From positions 1 through 64,000 of the forward strand of contig NZ_JAJBMO010000020.1 in the NCBI RefSeq assembly GCF_020537505.1: 64,000 bases of DNA, given 5' to 3'. A program made the translations under genes and the position numbers. Positions 7,868 through 16,841 of the stretch are shown here, one piece after another. Positions within the stretch are counted from its first letter, which is position 1. Each line of letters opens with the position of its first letter. This DNA is from Blautia glucerasea. GTDB taxonomy: Bacteria > Bacillota > Clostridia > Lachnospirales > Lachnospiraceae. The notes beneath the pieces were generated by a model. The model saw only the letters and a program-made list of their open reading frames with translations. It did no database searches and was not told the origin of the DNA.

Positions 7868-9778
7868 ATGAAAGTAACTGATTATATTGTTGAGTTTTTA
7901 CAGAGAAAGGGCATTCATGATTTCTTTGGATACCAGGGAACCATGATCGCCCATCTGGTTGATTCTATAGAGAAAAATCCTCACACAAAAAGCCATTCCA
8001 GCTATCATGAGCAGGGAGCGGCTTTTGCAGCCTGCGGTTATGCCCAGGCTGGAGAGAGATGCGCTTGTGCCTACGCGACAAGTGGTCCTGGCGCGGCGAA
8101 TCTGATCTCGGGTATTGCAGATGCTTATTTTGATTCCCTTCCAGTGGTTTTTCTCACTGGACAGCTGAATACTTATGAATATTCCGGGATTCCGGGACTT
8201 CGGCAGCAGGGCTTTCAGGAGATTGACATTGTGGCTATGGCAAAGCCTGTGACAAAGTATGCTGTACAGATCCGGGAAGATGAGGACATTGTAAAAGCGC
8301 TGAATAAAGCCTATCACATTGCCAATTCCGGCCGCAAGGGACCGGTACTCATTGACTTGCCTATGAATATTCAGCGTGGGGATGTGAAGAAGCCGGTTTA
8401 TGACATGAGCCTGGCGGAGATGGGATTGGATCAGGCGTGTGAGAGCAGCCTGGACGCAGCTGCAAATGGTAGCGAAGCGACAGCCAGGACACTGGAAGTG
8501 AAGCCAGGTGCGAACGAAACAATAGATTCTGTGCAACTGGCAGATGGAGAAACCTCACATTGTACGGCTCTGGCAGCGGATGCAATCCGCCATGCATTGG
8601 CAGAAGCCCAGCGTCCTGTGATTATGCTGGGACATGGTGTCAGTGACAAAGCTGTCCGCGACCAGTTATTTACTCTGGCACGCCAGTGGAAGCTCCCAGT
8701 GATCACAAGTGTCCTGGAAATGTCAGCCCTGCCATGGGATGATCCGTTGAATTTCGGGTGCATTGGAGGTGCTTATGGACACCGCTATGCAAACATGATC
8801 GCAAATGCGAAAAGCGACCTGCTGATCTGCCTTGGAATTTCCCTTTGCACCCGCCAGATCGGTACGAAAGTCCACGAATTTGCAAAAAATGCGAAAATTA
8901 TACGCGTAGATATTGATCAATATAATTTGCAGCGAAATATCCACGAAAATGGAATGGGCGAGATGAAGTTTTGTGCAGATGCGGCAGAAGTGATCCGTTT
9001 ACTGGCGGAAAGCGCAGAAAATGCAAAATGCGCCAGGGACTTTGCAAAGAAATATGATAACCCGGCAATCTATGATTTCAGCGACTGGCTGGCAGTGTGT
9101 AAGGATATCCGTACTTCTCTGCGTGCAGTAGATGATGCCACCCCGGAGCGCTATCCCAACCGCATGATCGCGGCTTTGAGTGACGCCCTTACAGATACCG
9201 CTGCGGTAGCAGTTGATGTTGGCCAGCATATGGTATGGAGTTACCAGTCTTTCCACAACCAGAAAGACCAGAAGCTTCTTTTCTCCGGTGGACATGGTGC
9301 CATGGGCTATGCTCTCCCGGCAGCAATCGGAGCTTATTACGCCACCGGTAAGCCGGTAGCCTGCATTTGCGGTGACGGCGCTTTCCAGATGAACATCCAG
9401 GAATTGGAATGGGTAAGGCGTGAGAATCTTCCTATTACGATGATGGTCATGAACAATCATGCCCTGGGAATGATCCGTCATCTCCAGCGCGACTATTTCG
9501 GGCAGGTCTATGCGGATACCTCAGAAGGCAGCGGCTTCTCTTCCTGCAGCTTTGCAGAAGTAGCGAAAGCCTACGGAATCAGCAGCGTTTGTATGGAAGC
9601 TGGCCAGGCTGCCGAAAAAGCATCCACATTTTTACAGGGTACCCAAGCACCGAAGCTCCTTGAAATCCGCATGGAACCTGGTACCTTCGCTTACCCAAAG
9701 ACCTGTCTGGGAGAGCCAATCCACAATCAGCAGCCGTATATCCCAAAAGACGTCTACGAACGCTTGCTGAATTTATAA
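7868..9778 (+). CDS. Thiamine pyrophosphate enzyme, acetolactate synthase-like
   Basis: A 636-residue TPP-dependent enzyme with the three domains of the acetohydroxyacid synthase/decarboxylase family: an N-terminal Pyr domain with HEQGAAFAACGYAQA (catalytic Glu), a central domain, and a C-terminal PP domain with GDGAFQMNIQELEW and the Asn of MNNHALGM binding Mg-diphosphate. An extra stretch of about 50 residues near 190-240 is Ala/Glu-rich and unlike IlvB. No small regulatory subunit (IlvN) or other branched-chain gene is nearby, and the neighbours are CDP-alcohol and LicD genes. A role in building or cleaving the carbon skeleton of a surface substituent is therefore more likely than valine/isoleucine synthesis. 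The reaction itself cannot be assigned. Confidence 0.8.
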   Translation: MKVTDYIVEFLQRKGIHDFFGYQGTMIAHLVDSIEKNPHTKSHSSYHEQGAAFAACGYAQAGERCACAYATSGPGAANLISGIADAYFDSLPVVFLTGQLNTYEYSGIPGLRQQGFQEIDIVAMAKPVTKYAVQIREDEDIVKALNKAYHIANSGRKGPVLIDLPMNIQRGDVKKPVYDMSLAEMGLDQACESSLDAAANGSEATARTLEVKPGANETIDSVQLADGETSHCTALAADAIRHALAEAQRPVIMLGHGVSDKAVRDQLFTLARQWKLPVITSVLEMSALPWDDPLNFGCIGGAYGHRYANMIANAKSDLLICLGISLCTRQIGTKVHEFAKNAKIIRVDIDQYNLQRNIHENGMGEMKFCADAAEVIRLLAESAENAKCARDFAKKYDNPAIYDFSDWLAVCKDIRTSLRAVDDATPERYPNRMIAALSDALTDTAAVAVDVGQHMVWSYQSFHNQKDQKLLFSGGHGAMGYALPAAIGAYYATGKPVACICGDGAFQMNIQELEWVRRENLPITMMVMNNHALGMIRHLQRDYFGQVYADTSEGSGFSSCSFAEVAKAYGISSVCMEAGQAAEKASTFLQGTQAPKLLEIRMEPGTFAYPKTCLGEPIHNQQPYIPKDVYERLLNL

Positions 9779-9796
9779 ACCATACGAAAAGCTCAT

Positions 9797-9846
9797 AAGA
9801 ACCAGGCCATTTTCAATAAAAATATTGAAAGTAAGACCTGGTTCTT
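9797..9846 (+). terminator. Strong hairpin after the TPP enzyme gene
   Basis: Outer arms AAGAACCAGG and CCTGGTTCTT pair perfectly and enclose a second stem TTTCAATA/TATTGAAA around an AAAA loop. No long T-run follows, so it may act as a weak terminator or an RNA-stabilising element between the TPP enzyme and SDR genes. Confidence 0.55.
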
Positions 9847-9891
9847 GCTATTATAGCAATGAAACGGTATAGATAGAAAAGAGGACATCCC

Positions 9892-10629
9892 ATGAGCAAA
9901 GTAACCATAATCACCGGCGGAACATCTGGAATTGGAAAAGGAATTGCGGAGAAGATCCTGGCGAATTCTGCGCCGGAAGATATTTTATATGTAAGCTACG
10001 GACATAACAAGGAACAAGCCGAAAGCTTTCTCCACGCACAGCCAGAAGAAAATCAGAAGAAAATCCACCTGATCCAGGCTGACATGTCATCCTATGACGA
10101 CATGATGAAATTTACTGCCCGGATCAAAGAAGAAACCGGCCACGCAGACTGGCTGGTAAACAACGTAGGAATCAGCACCTACGCCAAATACGAAGACTAC
10201 ACCTTCGAAGAATGGACCAAAATCGTAAACACCAACCTGTCCGTCCCCGTATTCCTTGTAAAAGAACTTCGCCCCATCATGAACGAAGGCGGCAGTATCC
10301 TTTTCACAGGCTCCTACGCAGGACAGCAGGCCTATTCCTCCTCCCTGGTATACGGCGTCACCAAATCTGCCATCCATTTTCTCACTAAATCCCTGGTAAA
10401 AGAACTGGAACCAAAGCAGATTCGTGTCAACGCCATCGCCCCAGGCTTCATTGAAACCAGCTGGCATAAGAACCGTACCCCGGAAAGCTATGAGCGCATT
10501 AACCGCAAGATTGCCCTCCACCGCTTCGGCGAAATCTCCGAAGTTGCAGACATGGCATATGAAATTCTGAAAAATGGCTATATGAACGGCAGTATCGTAG
10601 ATATCCACGGCGGATACGATTATTTTTAA
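9892..10629 (+). CDS. Short-chain dehydrogenase/reductase (classical SDR)
   Basis: A 245-residue NAD(P)-dependent reductase with the classical SDR features: nucleotide-binding TGGTSGIGKG at the N-terminus, NNVG in the middle, a Ser in the SYAG-SSS region, and the catalytic YGVTK pair. The C-terminal VRVNAIAPGFIET segment is typical of 3-oxoacyl-ACP reductase-like members. The gene begins 45 bases after the hairpin that follows the TPP enzyme, with an AGAGGAC ribosome-binding site, and may reduce a carbonyl made by that enzyme. A FabG role in fatty acid synthesis is less likely because no other fab gene is near. The substrate is unknown. Confidence 0.85.
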   Translation: MSKVTIITGGTSGIGKGIAEKILANSAPEDILYVSYGHNKEQAESFLHAQPEENQKKIHLIQADMSSYDDMMKFTARIKEETGHADWLVNNVGISTYAKYEDYTFEEWTKIVNTNLSVPVFLVKELRPIMNEGGSILFTGSYAGQQAYSSSLVYGVTKSAIHFLTKSLVKELEPKQIRVNAIAPGFIETSWHKNRTPESYERINRKIALHRFGEISEVADMAYEILKNGYMNGSIVDIHGGYDYF

Positions 10630-10692
10630 TTGATTTCAGCAGAATAGTGTGCTAAAGTATTGATATAGCTGTGCGAAAGTGAGGAAAAAACA

Positions 10693-11991
10693 TTGCACAA
10701 AAGTGATGAAAAATACCAGGCTTACGTAAAAATCCTGGAAGAAGAGCTGATCCCGGCTATGGGGTGCACCGAACCCATCGCCATTGCCTATGCAGGCGCT
10801 GTGGCAAGGAAAACCCTGGGTCATCTGCCCGATCAGCTGGATATTAAAGTAAGCGGAAACATAATCAAAAACGTAAAAAGCGTCATCGTTCCAAACACAG
10901 GAGGCATGCGTGGAATTGCAGCTGCCCTTTGTGCAGGCGTGATCGCAGGTGACGCAGAAGCACTCCTTGAAGTAATCGCAGGAGTAACACCCAGCCAGAA
11001 AGAAGAAATCAAAACCTACATGGACCAGGTAACGCCAAAGATCACCCCAGCGTCTACCGGCCATGTATTTGAAATCGACCTGACCGTATCCAAAGGCGCT
11101 GAAAATGCCCGTGTCCGCATTGTAGACACCCACACCAATATCATCCTCATCGAGAAAAATGGCCAGTCCCTTTTCCAGAAAGATGTCTGTTCTGATGAGA
11201 AAGAGAAAAAGACCGACCACTCTATATTAAATATAGAAGACATTATTGATTTCGCCAACACTGTGGACACAGAAGACGTAAAGGATGTGCTGGAGCGCCA
11301 GATCCACTACAATATGGCCATTTCCGAGGAAGGCCTTCGTGGAAACTACGGAGCCAACATTGGAAAAGTACTTCTCCACACCTACGGCGACAACATTAAG
11401 ATCCGTGCCAGAGCCAAGGCAGCAGCAGGCTCTGATGCCAGAATGAACGGCTGCGAGCTCCCTGTTGTGATCAACTCAGGAAGCGGTAACCAGGGCATGA
11501 CAGCCAGCATTCCGGTAATCGAATTTGCAAAAGAGCTGCAAGTCTCCCATGATAAAATGCTTCGGGCGCTGGTACTTTCCAATCTTGTGACCATTCATCT
11601 GAAAACCGGGATCGGAACCCTTTCCGCTTATTGCGGCGCAGTCAGTGCAGGCTGTGGAAGCGGTGCCGGAATTGCCTATCTCTACGGCGGTGATTATGAG
11701 GTAATTGCACATACAATCGTGAATTCCCTGGCAATTGTTTCCGGAATCATCTGCGATGGCGCGAAAGCCTCCTGCGCAGCCAAGATTTCCGCTGCAGTTG
11801 ACGCCGGGATCATGGGCTATGAAATGTATATTCAGGGCCAGCAGTTCTATGGCGGAGACGGTATCGTTACCCATGGTGTGGAAAACACCATCCGGAACGT
11901 AGGTCATCTGGCAAAAGACGGCATGTGCGAGACCGACAAAGAGATCATCCGCATCATGGTTGGAAAAGGAGATGAAGAGAAAACACTATGA
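10693..11991 (+). CDS. L-cysteine desulfidase family protein (UPF0597 / YhaM-like)
   Basis: The 432-residue product matches the iron-sulfur L-cysteine desulfidase family, distantly related to serine dehydratase alpha subunits, which degrades L-cysteine to pyruvate, ammonia and sulfide. Visible signatures are the N-terminal ALIPAMGCTEP-like segment (here ELIPAMGCTEPIAIAYA) and C-terminal cysteines in GAVSAGCGSGAG and ICDGAKASCAAK that could bind a [4Fe-4S] cluster. The start is TTG at 10693 with GTGAGG upstream; the ATG at 10706 is out of frame. The stop overlaps the start of the peptide permease gene by four bases (ATGA), giving translational coupling. This suggests the importer brings in cysteine-containing peptides or a related thiol compound. 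Confidence 0.85.
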   Translation: MHKSDEKYQAYVKILEEELIPAMGCTEPIAIAYAGAVARKTLGHLPDQLDIKVSGNIIKNVKSVIVPNTGGMRGIAAALCAGVIAGDAEALLEVIAGVTPSQKEEIKTYMDQVTPKITPASTGHVFEIDLTVSKGAENARVRIVDTHTNIILIEKNGQSLFQKDVCSDEKEKKTDHSILNIEDIIDFANTVDTEDVKDVLERQIHYNMAISEEGLRGNYGANIGKVLLHTYGDNIKIRARAKAAAGSDARMNGCELPVVINSGSGNQGMTASIPVIEFAKELQVSHDKMLRALVLSNLVTIHLKTGIGTLSAYCGAVSAGCGSGAGIAYLYGGDYEVIAHTIVNSLAIVSGIICDGAKASCAAKISAAVDAGIMGYEMYIQGQQFYGGDGIVTHGVENTIRNVGHLAKDGMCETDKEIIRIMVGKGDEEKTL

Positions 11992-12944
11992 GATTGAAAT
12001 ACATATTAAAAAGAATACTGATTGCCATTCCCACGTTTTTCGGAATCACCATACTGGCGTATTTCATTTTGAACATGGCACCAGGTTCCCCGCTGGATGC
12101 ACTTCTGGCGGATCCGGGAATTACCCCGGCGGAGCTGGAGCGTAAGAGAGTGGCACTGGGACTGGACCAGCCTGTGATCATCCAGTATTTTACCTGGCTG
12201 AAGCAGCTGCTTACAGGAAATCTGGGCTTCTCCTACAGCACCCAGAGACCGGTTGCAACGATGATACTGGAGAGGCTTCCAGCTACTGCAATCCTGGCAG
12301 CCAGCTCCATTGTACTATCCCTGATCGTATCCATTCCACTTGGAATTTTTGCAGCATCCAAGCCAAACTCCGGAAGAGACTATTTCTCCGGCGGACTTTC
12401 CATGCTGATGATGGCAACCCCGAACTTTTTCGTTGGTCTGGTATTCATTTACCTGTTTGCCATTGTATTTCAGATTCTGCCATCTGGCGGAATGTACAGC
12501 TCCAGTGGTGTGCACACTTTTGGAGATCTGATGAAGCATATGATCCTGCCCTGTCTGGTACTTTCCTTCCAGCAGATCGGAGGGTGGGTACGGCATATGC
12601 GAAGCAGTATGCTTGAGGTTATGCAGGACGATTACATCCGTACTGCCAAGTCGAAAGGCCTTGGCAAATGGAAGGTAATTATGAAGCATGCCCTGAAAAA
12701 CGCCCTTACGCCGGTTGTCACAGTTGTGGGAATGTCCATTCCTTCTATTGTTGGCGGTGCGGTAGTAACCGAGCAGGTTTTCGGATGGCCGGGAATTGGT
12801 TCTTTAATGGTAACGGCCATTAACGGACGGGATTATCCGGTAATCATGGGAATCACCGTTATGATCGCTGCAGCAGTTTTGATCGCAAACATCCTGACTG
12901 ACGTGGCATACGGAATCCTGGATCCGAGAATCAGCTATAAATAA
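11988..12944 (+). CDS. Peptide ABC transporter permease, DppB/OppB family
   Basis: An inner-membrane permease of the oligopeptide/dipeptide importer family: 318 residues, six predicted membrane segments, with the N-terminal KRILIAIPTFFGITILAYF typical of DppB/OppB and the EAA-type cytoplasmic loop YIRTAKSKGLGKWKVIMKHA that contacts the ATPase. It overlaps the cysteine desulfidase gene by four bases and is followed 20 bases later by the second permease gene. Together with the DppC-like, binding and two ATPase proteins it makes a complete five-part importer. Confidence 0.92.
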   Translation: MRLKYILKRILIAIPTFFGITILAYFILNMAPGSPLDALLADPGITPAELERKRVALGLDQPVIIQYFTWLKQLLTGNLGFSYSTQRPVATMILERLPATAILAASSIVLSLIVSIPLGIFAASKPNSGRDYFSGGLSMLMMATPNFFVGLVFIYLFAIVFQILPSGGMYSSSGVHTFGDLMKHMILPCLVLSFQQIGGWVRHMRSSMLEVMQDDYIRTAKSKGLGKWKVIMKHALKNALTPVVTVVGMSIPSIVGGAVVTEQVFGWPGIGSLMVTAINGRDYPVIMGITVMIAAAVLIANILTDVAYGILDPRISYK

Positions 12945-12964
12945 GGGAGGATAGGACACAAAAA

Positions 12965-13834
12965 ATGAAAAAACAGAAAAACGAAAACGTAAGCTATCTT
13001 TCCGAGGTACTTGATAAACTGAAAGAGCACAAAATGGCTATGGCAGGTCTGGTGGTTCTGATCGTGGAAATCCTGATGGTGGTTTTTCTTCCCATGATCC
13101 TGAACCTGGATCCTTATACCTCAGACTACACCGCCTTTTCTGCAGCTCCAGGAGGGGCGCATATCCTTGGAACAGATGCCATCGGACGTGATGTTTTTGC
13201 CCGTCTGATGTATGGAGGAAGAACCTCTTTGCTGGTTGGATTCCTTTCCACGCTGATTAGCTGTGCCATTGGTGTTCCTCTTGGACTGGTTGCCGGCTAT
13301 GCCAGAGGAAAGGCTGAAGCGATCATTATGCGAATTGCAGATATTTTTATGTCTTTCCCGTCAATAGTGCTGATCCTGGTACTGGTTGCAGTTCTTGGAC
13401 CGTCTGTCTGGTCTGTAACCTGCGTGATCGGTGTGCTTGGCTGGACACAGTTCGCCAGACTGATCTATGCGAATGTACTTTCCGTATCTGAGAAAGATTA
13501 TGTAGAATCTGCAAGAGCAATTGGAACATCCAATTTCAAGATCGTGACAAAATATGTTTTGCCAAACTCTTTTGCCCCGATTCTGATCGCGATCACATTC
13601 CAGATGGCGAGCGCCATTCTTTCCGAATCATCCTTAAGCTTCCTTGGTATGGGTGTACAGCCGCCGGGAGCAAGCTGGGGAAATATGCTCTACGACGCAC
13701 AGTCCATCACTGTGCTTTCCCAGAAGCTATGGATCTGGTTTCCGCCGGGACTTGCACTTCTGGTCACTGTGTTAAGTATTAATTTCCTGGGAGACGGCAT
13801 CCGCGATGCCTTAGACCCGAAGATTAAGCTGTAA
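12965..13834 (+). CDS. Peptide ABC transporter permease, DppC/OppC family
   Basis: The 289-residue second permease of the importer. It has the family's N-terminal cytoplasmic helix, a first membrane segment (AGLVVLIVEILMVVFLPMI), the extracellular HILGTDAIGRDVFARLMYG signature of DppC/OppC, and the EAA loop YVESARAIGTSNFKIVTKYV. Ribosome-binding site GGGAGGAT lies about ten bases before ATG 12965. It forms the heterodimeric channel with the preceding permease. The 151-base gap before the binding-protein gene holds a TTGACA element near 13879 that could be a secondary promoter, but no convincing terminator. Confidence 0.92.
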   Translation: MKKQKNENVSYLSEVLDKLKEHKMAMAGLVVLIVEILMVVFLPMILNLDPYTSDYTAFSAAPGGAHILGTDAIGRDVFARLMYGGRTSLLVGFLSTLISCAIGVPLGLVAGYARGKAEAIIMRIADIFMSFPSIVLILVLVAVLGPSVWSVTCVIGVLGWTQFARLIYANVLSVSEKDYVESARAIGTSNFKIVTKYVLPNSFAPILIAITFQMASAILSESSLSFLGMGVQPPGASWGNMLYDAQSITVLSQKLWIWFPPGLALLVTVLSINFLGDGIRDALDPKIKL

Positions 13835-13985
13835 TGTCGCAGGACTCTTAAGGCCTTACAACAAGGCTGGATGGTCCGTTGACATAAGATTGGTCCAGGG
13901 AGTTTTTTTCTGGATGGATCCATCTTACAAAGTCTGTCTGGGAAAAAGAAAATATCCCCGACAAAGGAACAAAAGGAGGAGAACT

Positions 13986-15566
13986 ATGAAATTCAACATG
14001 AAAAAAGCAGCTGCACTTCTGCTTGCCGGCTCTATGGTTGCAGCAACCGCTGTTCCGGCAGCTGCTGAGGCAGAAGAAAAAGTGGTAACAGCTGCCATGG
14101 ACCAGTCATGGGACACCATGATGCCGCTGAACACCACCAGCAACTACACCCGTTTTATCTGTGACCAGATCTATGACCGTCTGACACAGACAAACGCAGA
14201 TGGTTCCATCGAGGGACGTCTTGCTGAGTCCTGGACGGTAAACGATGCCAGCGACGCTGTAACCTTTAAGCTTCACGAGGATGCAGTCTGGTCTGACGGT
14301 GAGCCTGTTACAGCAGAGGACGTTGTATTCAGCTACCAGATGTATTCTGATCCTTCTGTAGAGGCAAAGAGCCGCTATCACCTGGAGTATATTGCAGGTG
14401 TTGACGAATCCGGCGCAGAGCTTTCCGAGGACTCTATCGAGGTAACTGCAGACAGCGATTACGAAGTAACCTTCAAGTTAAAAGAAGCAATGTATCCGGA
14501 TACTTTCCTTCAGGATATCGACACTGTTTTCATCATCCCGAAGCATGTATTTGAGGGAAAAACAGCAGAAGAGATCAACGCTCCTGATCTTTGGGCAAAT
14601 CCGGTAGGATCTGGCCCATTCATCTATGACAGAGAGATCAACGGCGAGCGTATGGAGTTCACAAAGAATGAAAACTATTATCTTGGAACTCCGAACATTG
14701 ACCGTCTTATCATTCGTGTGGTACCGTCCGCAAACGTTCTTTCTGGTCTTATGAACGGCGAGCTTGACATGATCGGATTTGGTTCCGTACTGACTGACGA
14801 CTGGGAAACTGCGAAATCCCAGGACAACCTGGTAACAGAGTCTGTTCCTACAACTTCCTACTCCACTCTGATCTTCAATACCCAGAAAGAGTATCTGACA
14901 CAGGAAGTTCGTCAGGCACTGAATATGGCAATCAACCGTGAGGTACTGGTAAACGGTCTTCTCATGGGTGAGGGAACTGCTATTATGACACCAATTGCAC
15001 CAGTAAGTCCATATTATAACGACAAAGTACAGGTTCAGTACGATCCTGAAAAGGCAAAAGAGATGCTTGCAGAAGCAGGCTTCCCGGCTGGTCAGACACT
15101 GAAATTCTTCATCCCATCCGGAAGCAGCATTAACGAGAGATGTGCAGCCCTGATCGCACAGGATTTTGCAAATGTTGGTGTAAACGTAGAAATCGAGCAG
15201 ATGGACTTTGCAACCCTGATGAGCCGTATGCTGGATGGCGAGCATGACCTTGGAATTATCGGTTCCGGCGGAACTCTTGACCCAAGTGAGAGCCGTGAAA
15301 TGATCTGCCCAGGCAGCTCCTGTAACTTCTGCCAGCTTCAGGACACAGAGCTTTCTGACCTGATCGACGAAGGAAACGCAGAGCTTACTTTTGAAGCAAG
15401 AAAACCATACTTCGATGAGTATCAGGAAAAAGTTGTGGAAAAAGCAGCTATGGGCTACTTATATACAAAGAATCTTCTCACCGCTTACAACAAGAGCATG
15501 AAGAACCTGAACGTTGCAGACTTCAACTGTCTGAACTGGTCTTCCTGGGAGTGGGATAAAGAGTAA
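13986..15566 (+). CDS. Peptide-binding protein of the ABC importer (SBP family 5)
   Basis: An extracellular solute-binding protein of the OppA/DppA class, 526 residues. ATG 13986 follows an AAGGAGGAGA ribosome-binding site; earlier in-frame codons would place non-coding linker in the protein. The N-terminus is a standard Sec signal (MKFNMKK, hydrophobic core, cleavage near VPAAAEA). No cysteine is present near the cleavage site, so it lacks the lipobox expected for a Gram-positive binding protein. Family signatures include YDRLTQTNADG, LAESWTVNDASDAVTFKLHE and FSYQMYSDPSV. A CxxxxxCNFC stretch (CPGSSCNFCQLQD) near residue 440 is unusual. It is the specificity component of the importer and is separated from the ATPase genes by a structured gap. 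Confidence 0.9.
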   Translation: MKFNMKKAAALLLAGSMVAATAVPAAAEAEEKVVTAAMDQSWDTMMPLNTTSNYTRFICDQIYDRLTQTNADGSIEGRLAESWTVNDASDAVTFKLHEDAVWSDGEPVTAEDVVFSYQMYSDPSVEAKSRYHLEYIAGVDESGAELSEDSIEVTADSDYEVTFKLKEAMYPDTFLQDIDTVFIIPKHVFEGKTAEEINAPDLWANPVGSGPFIYDREINGERMEFTKNENYYLGTPNIDRLIIRVVPSANVLSGLMNGELDMIGFGSVLTDDWETAKSQDNLVTESVPTTSYSTLIFNTQKEYLTQEVRQALNMAINREVLVNGLLMGEGTAIMTPIAPVSPYYNDKVQVQYDPEKAKEMLAEAGFPAGQTLKFFIPSGSSINERCAALIAQDFANVGVNVEIEQMDFATLMSRMLDGEHDLGIIGSGGTLDPSESREMICPGSSCNFCQLQDTELSDLIDEGNAELTFEARKPYFDEYQEKVVEKAAMGYLYTKNLLTAYNKSMKNLNVADFNCLNWSSWEWDKE

Positions 15567-15570
15567 TATA

Positions 15571-15805
15571 AGCATTGCTGGGGCAGGCCTTATGCCTGCT
15601 CCACGCGGCAGTGCTGGGGAAAAGGGCGGAGCCCGGATAGGGCTCTGGCTCCTGGAACCCGCCAGGTATGAGAAGCTATGTTTGAAGCTGCTTCTCGTGT
15701 CTGGCGGATTTCAGGAACTGAACATGCAGTTCACGATAATCAACCTGCGGCAAAGCTACAATGCCGCGGTTTCCCAAACAGACCGCCGCAGGTAGGCGGC
15801 ATTGT
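15571..15805 (+). promoter_or_regulatory. Structured intergenic RNA between binding-protein and ATPase genes
   Basis: At least three stems lie in this gap. First, 15580-15602: GGGGCAGGC and GCCTGCTCC around CTTAT. Second, 15660-15706: CGCCAG and CTGGCG flanking ATGAGAAGC/GCTTCTCGT, a long near-perfect hairpin. Third, 15758-15805: ACAATGCCGC and GCGGCATTGT. In addition CCTGCGG at 15744 can pair with CCGCAGG at 15786, which competes or interlocks with the third stem. No T-run follows any of them. They may protect the upstream mRNA, so that the binding protein is made in excess of the ATPases, or form a regulatory RNA. Not matched to a known riboswitch class. Confidence 0.5.
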
Positions 15806-15872
15806 GCGAAATGAAAGCAGCAGGCAGGCTTGTTTGTTGCTGTCATGGCAATAAGAATAAAGGAGTACAGTT

Positions 15873-16841
15873 ATGGCATCTTTACTTTCGGTAGAGAATT
15901 TACAAGTACAGTTTCAGACAAAAAAAGGCATTAACACCGCCGTTGACGGCGTAAGCTTTTCTATAGAAAAAGGCCGGATCCTTGGAATCGTAGGGGAGTC
16001 CGGATGCGGAAAAAGCGTCACCTCCATGTCCATCCTTCAGCTTCTGGGCAGCAACGCCCGGATCTCCGGCGGCAGCATCAGGCTGGATGGAAAAGAGCTG
16101 GTAGGGCTTCCAGAGAAGGAGATGTGCAAGATCCGCGGAAATGATATCGCCATGATCTTCCAGGATCCAATGACCGCCCTGAACCCCACACTGACTATCG
16201 GCAGCCAGCTAATGGAGCCTATTATGCTCCACCAGAACTGCAGCAAAAAGGAAGCCTGGACAAGAGCCGTTGACGTGCTGAAACGAGTTGGGATTGCAGC
16301 ACCGGAGAAAAGAATGAAGGAATATCCCCATCAGCTTTCCGGAGGCATGCGCCAGCGTGTGATGATTGCCATGGCCGTATCCTGTGAGCCAAGGCTCCTT
16401 ATCGCAGATGAGCCAACCACCGCCCTGGACGTAACCATTCAGGCACAGATCCTGGAGCTGATGTGCGAGCTTCGTGAAAAAATGGGAACCGCCATCATGC
16501 TGATCACCCATGACATGGGGGTAGTTGCCGAGACTGCCGATGATGTGCTTGTCCTTTACGCAGGAAAAGCAGTAGAATACGGCAATATTGAGGACATTTT
16601 CGAAAGACCGAAGCATCCATACACACAGGGACTTCTGAACTCCATTCCACGTCTTGATGAGGATGTGGAAATGCTGAATACCATCGAGGGAACCGTTCCG
16701 GCACCGGATGCCATGCCCGCAGGCTGCAGATTTGCCCCCAGATGTCCTTACGGAACAGAACGCTGCATGAAAGAAAAACCAGGCGTTTACCATGCTGAAA
16801 ATTCTCTGGTAAGCTGCTTCAGATATGAGGGTGAGAAATAA
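15873..16841 (+). CDS. Peptide ABC transporter ATP-binding protein, DppD/OppD family
   Basis: A 322-residue ATPase with Walker [10 protein letters not shown], the signature LSGGMRQRV, Walker B LLIADEPT and the switch histidine in LITHDMG. The C-terminal extension [15 protein letters not shown], with its cysteines, is the oligopeptide-transporter C-terminal domain that in related proteins can carry an iron-sulfur cluster. The preceding 306-base gap is structured and may set lower expression than the binding protein. The stop codon overlaps the start of the next ATPase gene by one base, so the two subunits are made in equal amounts. Confidence 0.93.
   Translation: MASLLSVENLQVQFQTKKGINTAVDGVSFSIEKGRILGIVGESGCGKSVTSMSILQLLGSNARISGGSIRLDGKELVGLPEKEMCKIRGNDIAMIFQDPMTALNPTLTIGSQLMEPIMLHQNCSKKEAWTRAVDVLKRVGIAAPEKRMKEYPHQLSGGMRQRVMIAMAVSCEPRLLIADEPTTALDVTIQAQILELMCELREKMGTAIMLITHDMGVVAETADDVLVLYAGKAVEYGNIEDIFERPKHPYTQGLLNSIPRLDEDVEMLNTIEGTVPAPDAMPAGCRFAPRCPYGTERCMKEKPGVYHAENSLVSCFRYEGEK

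Noticed and set aside
7868..9778. Catabolic or biosynthetic acetolactate synthase IlvB
   Set aside because: No ilvN or other branched-chain genes, an extra insert, and a surface-polymer neighbourhood.
13890..13985. Longer N-terminus of the peptide-binding protein
   Set aside because: It would put non-signal sequence ahead of a clear Sec signal; ATG 13986 has an ideal ribosome-binding site.
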